The position numbers and the translations under genes are program-made. From Acidiphilium rubrum (GTDB taxonomy: Bacteria; Pseudomonadota; Alphaproteobacteria; Acetobacterales; Acetobacteraceae), in the NCBI RefSeq assembly GCF_900156265.1, contig NZ_FTNE01000023.1:1-60510 (forward strand): 60,510 nt of DNA, read 5' to 3'. Position 1 is the first letter of the stretch. The number at the start of each line of letters is the position of its first letter. Below, piece by piece: positions 26,342 to 36,053 of this stretch. The notes beneath the pieces are model-generated. The model ran no database searches, was not told the origin of the DNA, and was given only the letters and a program-made list of their open reading frames with translations.

Positions 26342-29300
26342 TCGGCGGCCTCGCGGTAGGTCTGTCGGACCGGCTGCGGTTCGAAGCCGCGCAGCATGAT
26401 CGCGATGCCACGACCATCGTAGATATCCTGCGCCAGTTCGTCGGTGACCCCGGCCTCGATCACCGCCTGATCGGCATCCCGCGTGAGGCGTTCATCGCGC
26501 CGGCGACGGATCTCACCTTCGGCACTGCCGTTCGGGAACACCAGGGCCAGCCGCCGGCGCGCCTCGGCAGGGCCGAGCATGGAATAGAGCCGGGTGCGCA
26601 GATGGACGTCCAGCGGCGTCGTGCTGAGCGCCCAGAGCTCGATCGGCCCCAGGCTGTTGACCATCATCTGCTCGTATTTGGCGTTATCGACTTCGGCGAC
26701 CATCAGGAACGGCGCGCCACCTCCGTTCCGGTCGGGGCCGGTCAAGCGGTTGCGCAGCACGAAGGCCGAGGCCTCCGATAACTGGAACCGCTTGATGATG
26801 GTCTCGCGTTCCTTGTCGTCGCGCGCGCCGAGGACGATCTGCTCGTTGGTGTTCCTGATCAGATCATCGTCGAAATGTTCGATGCTCTGCGAAGCGACGA
26901 CGATCTGGACGTTGTGCTTGCCCCCTTCGAGCAGATCGCGAACCACCTGGGCGCGCACGAAGGGTGACGCCTTGGTGCGATGGTATTCGTCGTAATCGAG
27001 CCGCTTGACCGATTCCTTGAACTCGCGGAACCTCGGCGCGTGATAGGCTTTCATCGCATCCGGGACATGGACCAGATAATCCGGATGCAGGAAGAAGTTC
27101 CGCCCGATGATGTGGCGGGCCAGCATATATATCAGCGCCGTCTTGCGATCGGCATCCGCGCTGCCGCTCGGCGCGACCTCTTGCAGATCGAGCACGATCA
27201 CCCGGGCCGGCCCGAAATCCAGACTGGTCGCCTTGTTGAGGGTCGGGATCTCGCGGATCAGGGATTTGATGTAGCGCTCGAACATCTCGGCGAGGGTCTC
27301 GCTGGTTTCCTTACCCCTGAATGAGAAATCCCCCCGGATCCGATCGGCGCGCGCGGCGCTGATCAGATCCTCGAGGATCGGCACCGCATGACGCTGGGCC
27401 AGACCGGCCAATTCGTATTCGCCACGGGCGCAGAGCACATCGACGATCTCCCACCACCAGGGATGGGTCGCCTCGATCCGGATGGCATTGGTGGTGAGGT
27501 AGGCATCGATCGTCGGCACCGTGCCGGGCACGTAGACTTTCGGGGTGACGTTCTCGCCGATATCGCTGAACATGCGGAAGGCTTCATCGATGACGAGGCC
27601 TATGAACTGGTTCATCCCCTCGAAGCCCACCGACGCATCCTGCGACAATGTTGCCAGCGACAGGAAATTGATCAGAAAGGAGCGTTCCAGCGGCAGCGGA
27701 TGACGGCAACCGAGTTGCAGATCGAACGGGTTGTATTCATAGCCCGAGCGGAACCGCAGCCGCACATAGATCGCCTCGTTCTGCCGTTCGACAGGTAGGC
27801 CGTTACGCAGCAGTAGGACGAACCCCTCGGCAGAGTCACCGACATCGATCTTGCCGATCAATGGCAGCCGGGCGCCGAGGGTGCCTTGCGACGCGGTGGA
27901 CAGGCAGAGGCCGAGGTTGATTGCATTCGCCAGGGTGGATTTGCCGAAGCGCGGCGGTGCGACGATCAGGGTGAACACAGCACCGCGCCCGGAGCCGGAG
28001 GGGTCATACGGCGCGATCCGCCCATCCGGACTGCGGAATAGCACGCTCCCCTTGCGCCAGGCCGACGCAGGGCGGCCCCAGGGCAGCATCCTCAGCGCCT
28101 GCGAGATCGGCGGGGTACCCGAGGGGGCGGTCGAGCCGAAGGCCAGGCCCAGCGCGCTGCCCATCAGCGCCTCGAGGGGATCGCCGGCGGTCAGCCCGAC
28201 ATTGCAATTGCCCCAGGCCTGGACGCGCTGGGCGAGTACCGCCGCCTGACGGCGCAGCGTTGCGCGCTCGCCGCGCGGTGCCCAGGTGGCAAAGGAACAA
28301 CGCCAGCGCACGGTCACCTCGGCGGTCGTCTCCTTCAGGTGGCGGAGGTTCTGGAATGCCCGCATCACCGCGCGGTTGGTCGGATCGAACGCCAGCATCG
28401 TCGCGATGCCCGATTTGAGCCCCGCGAGGATCGCCCCGCCGCCCTCCACCCACATCGACATCCGCCACGGAATGTTCGATGCCGCCATGCGCGCGACCAG
28501 CTCGGAGAACGACCGCGCATCCTCGGGGCCGACGGTGACTTCGACCGTGGTCCATTCATAGGCCCCCATGGTGACGATCCGCATGCCCTCGGTCTCGGCA
28601 TCATCGGCGAGCAGCTGGGATGACAGCGAGGGCCACAGTAGAAAATCGACCTGCCCCTTCTTCGGCTTGCCGTCGGGCAACCGAGGGGCAACCGGATCAC
28701 CGGGCAGGATCGCCCGCCAGTGCGGCTCAGTGGTCTGCCCGATCGCCTCGCGGATACAGCGCAGGGCGTCGCGCGGATCGAGTTCGTCGCAGGCGACGTC
28801 GATCCCCCGCAACGCCGTGACCACCCGGGCGACGAAGGCGGTGTGTTTGGTCGCGAGCAGATCCGTGGCCAGAAAGATGTTCTGGGTGTTGGTGAGCGAG
28901 GGTGCGCCATCGGCCAATTTGGTCTGTTCGGCGGAGACGATCTTCTCCTCATCGCGGGTCAACAGGGCGCGGCGCGACCAGACGACGAGAAAGCACCGCT
29001 CCCAGCGCATCAGCTTGGGAAACACCCGTTCGCGCTCGTTGAAAATGTCATCGAGATTGATATCGAGTTCGCGCGCGGTGGCGCGTGGACCGGCCAGATG
29101 GGTTGCGATCGCTTCGACGATCAGGCCGGGATCGGTGGCAAACCAGGCCTGCAGCCCGTGTCCCTGGAACTCGAAGCCCGACTGGATGTCAAGGCGCAGC
29201 TTCTCGACCTTGGCGTCGACGTCGCCGGCGTTGAACATCCGCCGCGAGCCGTGGATTTCGATGAGCGTGATATACTCGCCTTTGGTGGTCAGCAGCGACG

Positions 29301-29391
29301 AGCCATCGACGGTCTCGAGATCGCAGTAGGAAACCAGCGGCTGTCTGAAGAGGCCGAAAATACCGCCGAGGATCTTGTCGGATAGTGCCAT
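26338..29391 (-). CDS. dotO: DotO/IcmB (TraU-like) VirB4-type ATPase
   Basis: 1017 residues, close to Legionella IcmB. ATG 29391 gives MALSDKILGGIFGLFRQPLV, a typical start; longer readings are not protein-like. The N-terminal domain has LLTTKGEYITLIEIHGSRRM. Walker A is APPRFGKST, about residues 478-487. The late region has VVASQSIEHFDDDLI and RDDKERETIIKRFQL, as in VirB4/TraU ATPases. DotO forms the hexameric base that recruits DotB. It follows dotN after a 67-nt gap, as in the Legionella icmJ-icmB order. Confidence 0.95.
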   Translation of the reverse strand: MALSDKILGGIFGLFRQPLVSYCDLETVDGSSLLTTKGEYITLIEIHGSRRMFNAGDVDAKVEKLRLDIQSGFEFQGHGLQAWFATDPGLIVEAIATHLAGPRATARELDINLDDIFNERERVFPKLMRWERCFLVVWSRRALLTRDEEKIVSAEQTKLADGAPSLTNTQNIFLATDLLATKHTAFVARVVTALRGIDVACDELDPRDALRCIREAIGQTTEPHWRAILPGDPVAPRLPDGKPKKGQVDFLLWPSLSSQLLADDAETEGMRIVTMGAYEWTTVEVTVGPEDARSFSELVARMAASNIPWRMSMWVEGGGAILAGLKSGIATMLAFDPTNRAVMRAFQNLRHLKETTAEVTVRWRCSFATWAPRGERATLRRQAAVLAQRVQAWGNCNVGLTAGDPLEALMGSALGLAFGSTAPSGTPPISQALRMLPWGRPASAWRKGSVLFRSPDGRIAPYDPSGSGRGAVFTLIVAPPRFGKSTLANAINLGLCLSTASQGTLGARLPLIGKIDVGDSAEGFVLLLRNGLPVERQNEAIYVRLRFRSGYEYNPFDLQLGCRHPLPLERSFLINFLSLATLSQDASVGFEGMNQFIGLVIDEAFRMFSDIGENVTPKVYVPGTVPTIDAYLTTNAIRIEATHPWWWEIVDVLCARGEYELAGLAQRHAVPILEDLISAARADRIRGDFSFRGKETSETLAEMFERYIKSLIREIPTLNKATSLDFGPARVIVLDLQEVAPSGSADADRKTALIYMLARHIIGRNFFLHPDYLVHVPDAMKAYHAPRFREFKESVKRLDYDEYHRTKASPFVRAQVVRDLLEGGKHNVQIVVASQSIEHFDDDLIRNTNEQIVLGARDDKERETIIKRFQLSEASAFVLRNRLTGPDRNGGGAPFLMVAEVDNAKYEQMMVNSLGPIELWALSTTPLDVHLRTRLYSMLGPAEARRRLALVFPNGSAEGEIRRRRDERLTRDADQAVIEAGVTDELAQDIYDGRGIAIMLRGFEPQPVRQTYREAAE

Positions 29392-29458
29392 TACAGCCTC
29401 ACAGACTCTGTGAAGGCGAATTTGCGGCGAACTCCTGAATGGAATTCGGTGGTTTGCA

Positions 29459-30187
29459 TCACACGGCCTCCTGAGCAGTCTTGATGTTGGTCCCAGTATT
29501 TGTCTTGTTATCGGTCTCGGTGTTGGTATTGGTCTGGGCCTCGCCCTTGGCGGGCGGCTGCACGCCGAGCGCCTCGGCATAGCGATCCGTGCCATCGACC
29601 ACGTAGCGCCCGAGCGGCAGCAGTCGCAGCCCGGCACTCAGCTTTGCGGGGCAGATCCCGCGCCCCGGATCGGCCGCATAGAACAGCGTCACCAGATCCC
29701 GCGCGGTCGGTGGATAGCCGCCGAGGATGATCCCGAGACGTGCGTTTCGATTGGCCAGGGCGAGATAGGTCGAGATCAGATCCCGCGTTGCCTGATCATC
29801 GAGCGCGGGCCGGTGCCGCTGGTCGATCACCGGGGTTTCGCCGGCGATGATCAGACGCTGATGCAGCAGCCGGGTCAGACGGTTGATCGCGCACTGCGGG
29901 ATCTCCGGTGCCCAGACCGGCAGGAACTCGACCGCCGCGTGGGATCGGTGCAGGCCCTGGCATGCACGGCATAGCGGACAGGCCGCTACGAGATTGCCGC
30001 GCTCGAAATTCATGGCGTCACTGTCGATGAAATAGAGATCGAGCCATCCGCCGCTCGCCTGGCAGATGGCGCAGACGCCTCTGGCATCCGCGATGACGGA
30101 TAGGCGCGTCCCCGCATCCTCCCGATCGAGCGCCGCCGGATGGGCGGGACGACAGACCGATGGGATAAGGTGCTGAAGACGCGCCAT
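29459..30187 (-). CDS. dotN: DotN/IcmJ-like zinc-binding protein
   Basis: 242 residues. Two Cys pairs, CAIC (39-42) and CPLC (70-73) plus Cys 76, bracket DSDAMNFERGNLVAA, an HNH-like zinc site as in Legionella DotN/IcmJ, which joins the DotL-DotM coupling complex. A Thr/Asn-rich tail (TNTNTETDNKTNTGTN) ends the protein. Position directly before dotO matches icmJ-icmB. ATG 30187 has GGAG 8 bases upstream; a GTG sits one codon earlier. Confidence 0.8.
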   Translation of the reverse strand: MARLQHLIPSVCRPAHPAALDREDAGTRLSVIADARGVCAICQASGGWLDLYFIDSDAMNFERGNLVAACPLCRACQGLHRSHAAVEFLPVWAPEIPQCAINRLTRLLHQRLIIAGETPVIDQRHRPALDDQATRDLISTYLALANRNARLGIILGGYPPTARDLVTLFYAADPGRGICPAKLSAGLRLLPLGRYVVDGTDRYAEALGVQPPAKGEAQTNTNTETDNKTNTGTNIKTAQEAV

Positions 30188-30201
30188 CACATCCGCTCCG
30201 A

Positions 30202-30705
30202 TCAGCCGGCGCCAGCGCCGTTGCCGTAGGTCAGCTGCGCCGTCTGGCCGGTGACGGTTGCCACGCCACCGGTGACGGTTTCGGCCGACTTGCCTACCAT
30301 GCTGGGCAGACCCGCCATGAACCCCGCGGCGAGCAGCGACGCGAACGCGTAGCTCATCTTGTGCTGCCCGTTGGGGTTCTTGTGGTGCTGCCAGAAGGTG
30401 TAGGCGGCATAGGCGGCTGCGATGCCGGCGATGCAGTAGCTGACGAACTCCAGCGCGAAGCCGAAGCCGTAGGAGAGATCGCCGGACGTCGCCGCGGCCT
30501 GCGCGCCGATGCCGCCGGTAACGGCGGTGGGCGCGGTGCCCGCCGCGAAGGCGATGCCGTGACCGAACGTGATCGCGGCGATGGCCACCGCACCAGCCCC
30601 GAGGATCCGGCGCAGTGCCGGGCGGGACTTTGGTGCGATGGTCGGGGTGGTGGACCCGGCACGGTCATCGACCGGACCGGATTGACGCTTGAAAAGGCTG
30701 GTCAT
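30202..30705 (-). CDS. dotP: DotP/IcmD-like inner-membrane protein
   Basis: 167 residues with an N-terminal basic leader, a hydrophobic segment (AGAVAIAAITFGHGIAFAAG) that may be a signal, and two later membrane segments (FALEFVSYCIAGIAAAYAAY and MSYAFASLLAAGFMAGLPSM). This layout and its place between dotE and dotN match IcmD/DotP. The start has CGGAGTG upstream and the shared 14-bp motif 51 nt upstream, so it probably has its own promoter inside the operon. Confidence 0.78.
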   Translation of the reverse strand: MTSLFKRQSGPVDDRAGSTTPTIAPKSRPALRRILGAGAVAIAAITFGHGIAFAAGTAPTAVTGGIGAQAAATSGDLSYGFGFALEFVSYCIAGIAAAYAAYTFWQHHKNPNGQHKMSYAFASLLAAGFMAGLPSMVGKSAETVTGGVATVTGQTAQLTYGNGAGAG

Positions 30706-30756
30706 GAAAACACTCCGTGATTGAGAGGGACAATTCCCGGCGACAGGAGAGCGATC

Positions 30757-30770
30757 TGCATCGCAAGTGG
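30757..30770 (-). promoter_or_regulatory. shared transfer-regulon motif upstream of dotP
   Basis: Reads CCACTTGCGATGCA on the minus strand, 51 nt before the dotP start, in the 176-nt gap after dotE. ATTTTGTTC lies just upstream, and a similar ATTTTGTCC precedes the dotI copy. Confidence 0.6.
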
Positions 30771-30881
30771 ATCGAACAAAATGCGGGGTACACGCTGTTG
30801 TGATTTGGATGCCCGGAGAGACCGGACACCAGGGGCTCACGGGAGGACGAAGCGATGCCGGAAGCGCCCGCCTCCCGTGGG

Positions 30882-31415
30882 TCAGGAGAAATTCGTCATG
30901 ATCCATTGGGTCACCGTGACGATGTTGATGAGGCCGAGACCGAAGATCAGCTGGATGGCGGGACCGGAGTACCCGCCGCGCCGCTCGCCCTTGCCGACCG
31001 CATAGACCTTGTTCCCCGCGAGAAAGACCATCAGCGCGCCGAAGGGGATGAAAAAGCCGACGAACATGATGACCAGGTTGAGCACGGTCGCTTCGGGGGT
31101 CGTGCCCAGAACGCCGGGGGCGGTCGATGAGGTGTAGGACGTGATCTGCGAGGTGAGGCCGAACTGGACGGACCCGCCGAACGACGCCTCCGCCTTGTTG
31201 AGGATACGATCGAACGAGAGAAAGCAGCTCGCGATGAACAGCGCGAGGAACGGCAGATATTTGTGCCCGGCCCAATAGGAGCCGGGCTTGGCCGACTGCC
31301 ACAACCCGTAGCCACCAAGGATGAACAGGCTGCTGCCAATGATGTAGCAGAGGGCGGGCAGGATGATGGTGATCGCATTACCGATCGCGTCCGCCAGGTT
31401 GAGAAATCCCTGCAC
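30882..31415 (-). CDS. dotE: DotE/IcmC-like inner-membrane protein
   Basis: 177 residues with four membrane segments: AITIILPALCYIIGSSLFIL, YLPFLALFIASCFLSF, LVIMFVGFFIPFGALMVFLA and AIQLIFGLGLINIVTVTQWI. Size, topology and position (between dotF and dotP, i.e. icmG-C-D) match IcmC/DotE, which is related to DotP. It starts 15 nt after dotF stops. Confidence 0.8.
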   Translation of the reverse strand: MQGFLNLADAIGNAITIILPALCYIIGSSLFILGGYGLWQSAKPGSYWAGHKYLPFLALFIASCFLSFDRILNKAEASFGGSVQFGLTSQITSYTSSTAPGVLGTTPEATVLNLVIMFVGFFIPFGALMVFLAGNKVYAVGKGERRGGYSGPAIQLIFGLGLINIVTVTQWIMTNFS

Positions 31416-31430
31416 TGGCCGGCTCCCCGC

Positions 31431-32963
31431 CTACCGAATGACGCCGTGCGTCGTGCGGACTACCCACGACATGCCGTCCTCGGTCACCGCCAGCACCCGA
31501 CCGACACCCGGAACGGCATCCCCGACCGAGACTTCATCGATTTGACCATCATGGGAGAGGATCGCGACACCTGGCGATGCCGCTTCGATGCGGTAGCTCG
31601 ATGCCGTGATCGTCCCCGCCGGGACCGCGCTATGCGACTGGAAGATATGCGGGTGGATGGCAGCGCGGGGGGCTTCGGCCGGCTTCACCGCAAGCGCCAG
31701 GGCACTTTTCGCCTGATCGAGGTGGAGAGTCCGACTGAAGCTATCCAGGCGCCGCGTCGTCGTTGCCTGCAGTGTCGCGACCTGATGCGCCAGCGCCTCG
31801 TTCTGATCGCGGAGCTGTGCCACCAGCACGCCGAGTTGCGACACCATGGAGAGGACCGGGATCTCGGATTTCGGGGTCAGGGGGCTGGCAACCAGATGGG
31901 TTGCGGCCTCGACCGGATGCGCGATCTTCACCAGCGTCGCGGGACCACCGGTATTCACCGGCGCAGACGGTGGGGAGGGCAAGATCGTCGCCGACGGCGC
32001 TTGGACTGCGTGGTTTGTCGGCATGGCAATTACGGGGGCGGGTGGGTGAAGCAGGGCGTTGATGACGGATGTCGGTGTCTGCGCGGGCGTGACGGCGCTA
32101 GCCGCAAGGTTTGGCGTAACCGTCTCATGTCCCGCTGTCTCCGCAGGTACCGAACCAGGCGCGGTCGTCACCGAGTGTGCCGGATGAGGCGTTGCGATCA
32201 TCGGCTGATGGTTCGTGGTGACCGGGCCGGGCGGCGCCGAAACGTCATCCGCCCCGCCGCGGAGCGCCAGGGCCAGGGTGGACGTCTTCCGGACTGAAGC
32301 AGATTGAACCGCGCTGGCCGTCGATTTGATCGTGCCTGCTGAAGCCGCACGGTCGGTGGCGTGCTGCGCCGCTTCTGCCGCAGATCCCGGTTGCAGATCG
32401 ACCAGGGCTTTCAAGGATGACCCCGCAAGACCCGCCGGATGGTCCCCCTGATGAGATTTTTGCATCGCGATGGGGGGTTTCGCCGCACCACTGCTGGCGG
32501 CCAGATCGGCCGGTCCGCTCGAAGCCGCAGCGGGGTCGGTCTTGTCGTGCGGGGTCGTGTGGGTAACCCCTGACGAGGTCTTTCCCCCATCAACCTTGTG
32601 GACATGCCGGGGATAGAAAACTGGAGGAGCTTCCGTCGCAAGCGAAAGCGTTGGGATCGTGGGGGTGACGACGTGGCGATGGAATAGATGGGCGATGAGT
32701 GGATCGACCAGTGGCTCGATCCGGTGGCGCAGAATGAAGCCCGCGGTAACCCCCGCGACAACGAGGGCCGTCGTGGCGAACAGGATGGTATCGCGTTTGC
32801 GCGCGCGGGGCGGCGCGGCCGGCTCGGTTGGGGTTGAGATCGGCGTCCGCGGGAGCGGCGCATCGGAGATTGCATCGGACATGGCGGGGCCTTTCAGGAA
32901 AATTGAGGAAACATGCGGATTGATGGCGGCGGGGCCGGTGAGCGGCGGGGTACTCGTGGTCAT
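31431..32963 (-). CDS. dotF: DotF/IcmG-like inner-membrane protein
   Basis: 510 residues. A cytoplasmic leader and one membrane segment (ILFATTALVVAGVTAGFIL, about 59-78) precede a long Ala/Thr/Pro/His-rich periplasmic region. A coiled-coil (LGVLVAQLRDQNEALAHQVA) and a small C-terminal domain (GVAILSHDGQIDEVSVGDAV) follow. This is the DotF plan, although longer than Legionella IcmG (about 270). The ATG at 32963 overlaps the dotG stop; ATG 32882, with GAAAGG upstream, may be the real start. Order icmE-G-C supports the call. Confidence 0.78.
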   Translation of the reverse strand: MTTSTPPLTGPAAINPHVSSIFLKGPAMSDAISDAPLPRTPISTPTEPAAPPRARKRDTILFATTALVVAGVTAGFILRHRIEPLVDPLIAHLFHRHVVTPTIPTLSLATEAPPVFYPRHVHKVDGGKTSSGVTHTTPHDKTDPAAASSGPADLAASSGAAKPPIAMQKSHQGDHPAGLAGSSLKALVDLQPGSAAEAAQHATDRAASAGTIKSTASAVQSASVRKTSTLALALRGGADDVSAPPGPVTTNHQPMIATPHPAHSVTTAPGSVPAETAGHETVTPNLAASAVTPAQTPTSVINALLHPPAPVIAMPTNHAVQAPSATILPSPPSAPVNTGGPATLVKIAHPVEAATHLVASPLTPKSEIPVLSMVSQLGVLVAQLRDQNEALAHQVATLQATTTRRLDSFSRTLHLDQAKSALALAVKPAEAPRAAIHPHIFQSHSAVPAGTITASSYRIEAASPGVAILSHDGQIDEVSVGDAVPGVGRVLAVTEDGMSWVVRTTHGVIR

Positions 32964-34204
32964 GGCGTGGACGCCTTCAAAGGCGAGAGAAACAGGACGC
33001 CGACGTCGGTGCCCGCGGCCAGCTTGACCGTGGGGCCTTTCGGCGCGGTCTGCTGGATGATGTTGCCGAGCGTGCCGGCGGCATTGCCGAACCCGGCAGC
33101 GACCGCCTGAGCGGTGTTGACGTGGGTGAACACGGTCAGCCCGCCCAGCGGTGAGGTCTGCTCCACCGAACCGCTCTGGCCGAGCGAGCCGCCGAGCGCC
33201 TCGACGAACGCCGCAGCAGCCGGCAGGATGATCCGGTCGACATAATGCTCGTTCACCGAGGTCGCGACCGCGGTGCGCATCGTATCGGGCGTCACGACCA
33301 GCGCATTGATCGATGCCTGCTCACCGTCCTTCAGGGTGATCGAGGTCAGCTTGATCACAAGCCGATCTCCTTCACGGCTGAACGAGCCGAGCATGTCATC
33401 CCCCGCGATCGGCCCGGACAGCGCCTGGACCTCGACCGGACTTGCCCCTTGATCCGAGGACACTCCCAGCTTCGTGACGCCGTAGACGCCATGACCTGCC
33501 GGGATGAGAACCTTCGGGCGATCTCGCGGAACGCCGAAGGGGATTTTGCCGGAGGCTTCCGCCGGGTCGGTACGTGAGGCGCTGACCGGCATGGGAGGTG
33601 GGTCCTTCGCCACAACCGGCTTGATGATCACGTTGGTGGCCGGTTCCGGTCCGTTCATCTGCCCCATGAGCGACCGGATCTGGGCCGTATAGGCCTGATA
33701 GCGGGACGGATCATACGAAGCGACCGACTTCGGTGTGGGATCGGTATGACGACGGGTCATCGCCGCAAACGGATGCGTTGGTTGTGTCGATGGCTGTGTC
33801 GATGGGTGCGTGGCGCCCGGTTGCGGCGTGAATGTCTGGGCGACCGGGACGATCGCGGCAACGGCCCGCTGGGGCATTTGCCGGGGACGATCGGCTACGG
33901 CATTCCCGAACGGACCCGCGTAGCTTCCCCCATGGGCGCCGGCTTTCTTTGCCTTGAGCGCATCCTGATCCTTCATCAGCTGCTGATCATAGGCAGACCG
34001 AGAATTGTTTCGCGTCCCGCCCCCATGGCCGAGCTTCGGGACGAACCCCACGACGCTGGTCGGTGGTTTGGGTTTGGGTTTGACCACCGCGTAGGCGCTG
34101 ATCGCGGTGACGCCCAGCACACCGGCTCCGATCAGCAGCTTGCGCTTGCCGACAGAAGAAACACCGGTACGAAGCTGGTCGAGGATGGGAAATCTCGCGG
34201 CCAT
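32960..34204 (-). CDS. dotG: DotG/IcmE (TraO-like) core-complex protein
   Basis: 414 residues with one N-terminal membrane segment (KLLIGAGVLGVTAISAYAVV), a Pro/Thr-rich linker and a VirB10-like C-terminal domain (VQALSGPIAGDDMLGSFSRE ... VKLAAGTDVGVLFLSPL). DotG spans both membranes and forms the central channel. The pentapeptide repeats that enlarge Legionella DotG to about 1000 residues are absent, as expected for conjugative forms. ATG 34204 has AAGGACG upstream and starts 1 nt after the dotH stop. Confidence 0.92.
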   Translation of the reverse strand: MAARFPILDQLRTGVSSVGKRKLLIGAGVLGVTAISAYAVVKPKPKPPTSVVGFVPKLGHGGGTRNNSRSAYDQQLMKDQDALKAKKAGAHGGSYAGPFGNAVADRPRQMPQRAVAAIVPVAQTFTPQPGATHPSTQPSTQPTHPFAAMTRRHTDPTPKSVASYDPSRYQAYTAQIRSLMGQMNGPEPATNVIIKPVVAKDPPPMPVSASRTDPAEASGKIPFGVPRDRPKVLIPAGHGVYGVTKLGVSSDQGASPVEVQALSGPIAGDDMLGSFSREGDRLVIKLTSITLKDGEQASINALVVTPDTMRTAVATSVNEHYVDRIILPAAAAFVEALGGSLGQSGSVEQTSPLGGLTVFTHVNTAQAVAAGFGNAAGTLGNIIQQTAPKGPTVKLAAGTDVGVLFLSPLKASTP

Positions 34205-34205
34205 G

Positions 34206-35273
34206 TCAATCGTCCTTGAAAGAAACCGAGAAAGTCCGGCCGCCACCACCCGCCATCAGAACCACGGGGGTATTCGGCAGGGCGTAGATGCCCACACCAT
34301 CGGGGCCGTATTCCGAGCCGTCCCATTCCGGTGAGAGGATCTTGTCGCGGGTGCGGATGTAGATCTGGCCGCGATACCGCCACGCCCGGATCGCTTCCGG
34401 CGAGGCGCCGATGATCCCGAGCGGCACCGCATCGGCGGGCGGTTCGCCATTCAGCATCGCGGTAAGCGCCGGCGCGCCGGTCTCAGGGGCGTTGGATCGG
34501 ACGTAGACCTGGGCTGACGCTTCGGGGCCACGCCGATTGATCTCGGCGTCGAGCCGTGCCTCGTAATGAGTAGCATTTGTGAGGAGTAGAAACGTCAGCG
34601 GTGCCGATGCACCTTTGAGATTGACCAGCAAACCGCCGCGCGGATAGCGCGAACGCGGGGTGATCTCGAGGACGTTCGATCCCTTGTACGGGACACAGAC
34701 CACAAACCCGCTGGCCACGATCGCCGGCATCGCCGTGCCAGCGGTCGCGGCGGTCGCCGGGTTGCCGCCGTTGACGCAGGTATCGGATTTGGTCGTGGGG
34801 GAGCCGGGTGCGGGATTGGAGTTCGTGGTCCACGCGATCGGCCAGGGTGCGCCGGTATTATCGAGAAATGCCACCGCTGTCGGAAACCCGTAGGCCGTCT
34901 CGATGATATTGGTGACGGACTGCGGCCCGAGACCGATGACCACGGTGTTGGTCTCCGGGATCGCCATCGGCGAGGTATGGGCATCCGCGATCGCCTTGGA
35001 GACGCGGTCATAGCGATGCTGCAGGGAACGGATCATCCCCGGGGTGATCGGGATCGCGTTTTGGGCTGCTGCCGAAAAATTCGGATGGCGCGATCCGCTC
35101 CGTGGCAGAAACGCCGGGGTGACCGACCGAGCCGCACCCGAGAGTTGTCCGTTGACCGGTTGGGCATTCTGCGCCCATGCGAGACCCGGAACACTCGATA
35201 TCAGGGCCATAGAGGAACACAGGGCGAGCAGAGCGGTGCGCTTGCGTCGAGGATTGGAATACATGTGGATCAT
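34206..35273 (-). CDS. dotH: DotH/IcmK (TraN-like) outer-membrane core protein
   Basis: 355 residues with a signal peptide (LLALCSSMALISSVPGLAWA). Family features include an N-terminal ITPGMIRSLQHRYDR helix, IGLGPQSVTNIIETAYGFPT, TPRSRYPRGGLLVNLKG and YIRTRDKILSPEW. DotH forms the outer-membrane ring with DotC and DotD, which target it. The start overlaps the dotI stop as ATGA. Confidence 0.93.
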   Translation of the reverse strand: MIHMYSNPRRKRTALLALCSSMALISSVPGLAWAQNAQPVNGQLSGAARSVTPAFLPRSGSRHPNFSAAAQNAIPITPGMIRSLQHRYDRVSKAIADAHTSPMAIPETNTVVIGLGPQSVTNIIETAYGFPTAVAFLDNTGAPWPIAWTTNSNPAPGSPTTKSDTCVNGGNPATAATAGTAMPAIVASGFVVCVPYKGSNVLEITPRSRYPRGGLLVNLKGASAPLTFLLLTNATHYEARLDAEINRRGPEASAQVYVRSNAPETGAPALTAMLNGEPPADAVPLGIIGASPEAIRAWRYRGQIYIRTRDKILSPEWDGSEYGPDGVGIYALPNTPVVLMAGGGGRTFSVSFKDD

Positions 35274-35935
35274 CCCATCGGTGCTGAAATAATCTGGCTG
35301 ATCGCGAGGCCGGATGGATGGTGGAACAGCGACGCGCGGACCACATAGACAGTCATCATCCGGGTCTCGGTGTAGTGCCGCCGCTCGTTCCGGTAGGTCA
35401 CGAGCATCGGGAACTGGATTTCCCAGGTATATCGATACCCGACGACGCCTTCTTTCTTGATCGACGGCCCGGCCGTGGGCACGGCACTGCCCACGAGATC
35501 GTAATATTTCATCCGCTCGAAATCATGTTCCTGGATGAAGCTGGCCGCGAAGGCCTGCCATCCGGCGGGCGTGAATTTTCGGCTGACGCGGGTGAACTGG
35601 TGGCGGTAGTTCACGAAATTCACGCTGTAGGCCTGATCCGTCGCGTCGGTTGCGAACCGGAATACGCGGCTCTGGGCATAGATCGGCTGATTGAGCGGAA
35701 ACAACTGGATCGGATTGCCACTGCGCGATGTGCCGAAGAAAATCTCCTGTCTTGGATGCAGGAGCGTCCAGGCCTGGCAAGCAGCGAGGATGGCCACGGC
35801 GACCGCGAGAAGCGTGTTCGACGTGGCGAGGCTGCGAATGCGGGCCAACAGAAAATAAGGATTGAGGATCTGCCGCGAGGATGCTGCCGCCTCTGGGGGC
35901 ACGCCCAAATCTCGCTCTGCCGTCACGTCGCTCAT
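35270..35935 (-). CDS. dotI: DotI/IcmL (TraM-like) inner-membrane protein
   Basis: 221 residues with one membrane segment (TLLAVAVAILAACQAWTLL, about 43-60) and a periplasmic NTF2/VirB8-like domain: FRFATDATDQAYSVNFVNYR, FTPAGWQAFAASF and VVGYRYTWEIQFPMLVTYRN. Typical length is about 210. ATG 35935 has GGGAG 9 bases upstream. It opens the dotI-dotO run and has the shared motif 48 nt upstream. Confidence 0.92.
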   Translation of the reverse strand: MSDVTAERDLGVPPEAAASSRQILNPYFLLARIRSLATSNTLLAVAVAILAACQAWTLLHPRQEIFFGTSRSGNPIQLFPLNQPIYAQSRVFRFATDATDQAYSVNFVNYRHQFTRVSRKFTPAGWQAFAASFIQEHDFERMKYYDLVGSAVPTAGPSIKKEGVVGYRYTWEIQFPMLVTYRNERRHYTETRMMTVYVVRASLFHHPSGLAISQIISAPMG

Positions 35936-35983
35936 CAATGGATCTCCCGAGGGATTTTCAGTGTCACGGGCAGAATTGCAGCC

Positions 35984-35997
35984 GCTATCGCAAGTCC
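35984..35997 (-). promoter_or_regulatory. shared transfer-regulon motif upstream of dotI
   Basis: Reads GGACTTGCGATAGC on the minus strand, 48 nt before dotI, preceded by ATTTTGTCC. It suggests a promoter separating the dotI operon from the regulator-like gene upstream. Confidence 0.65.
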
Positions 35998-36053
35998 AAA
36001 GGACAAAATGCAGAATTCAAAAATTAAAGAAGCCGTTGGTATAATCTGCGATA

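Noticed and set aside
30202-31302. A long reading of the dotP frame (366 codons)
   Set aside because: The extra 199 codons cross dotE and are not protein-like; the start at 30705 has an SD and the shared motif.
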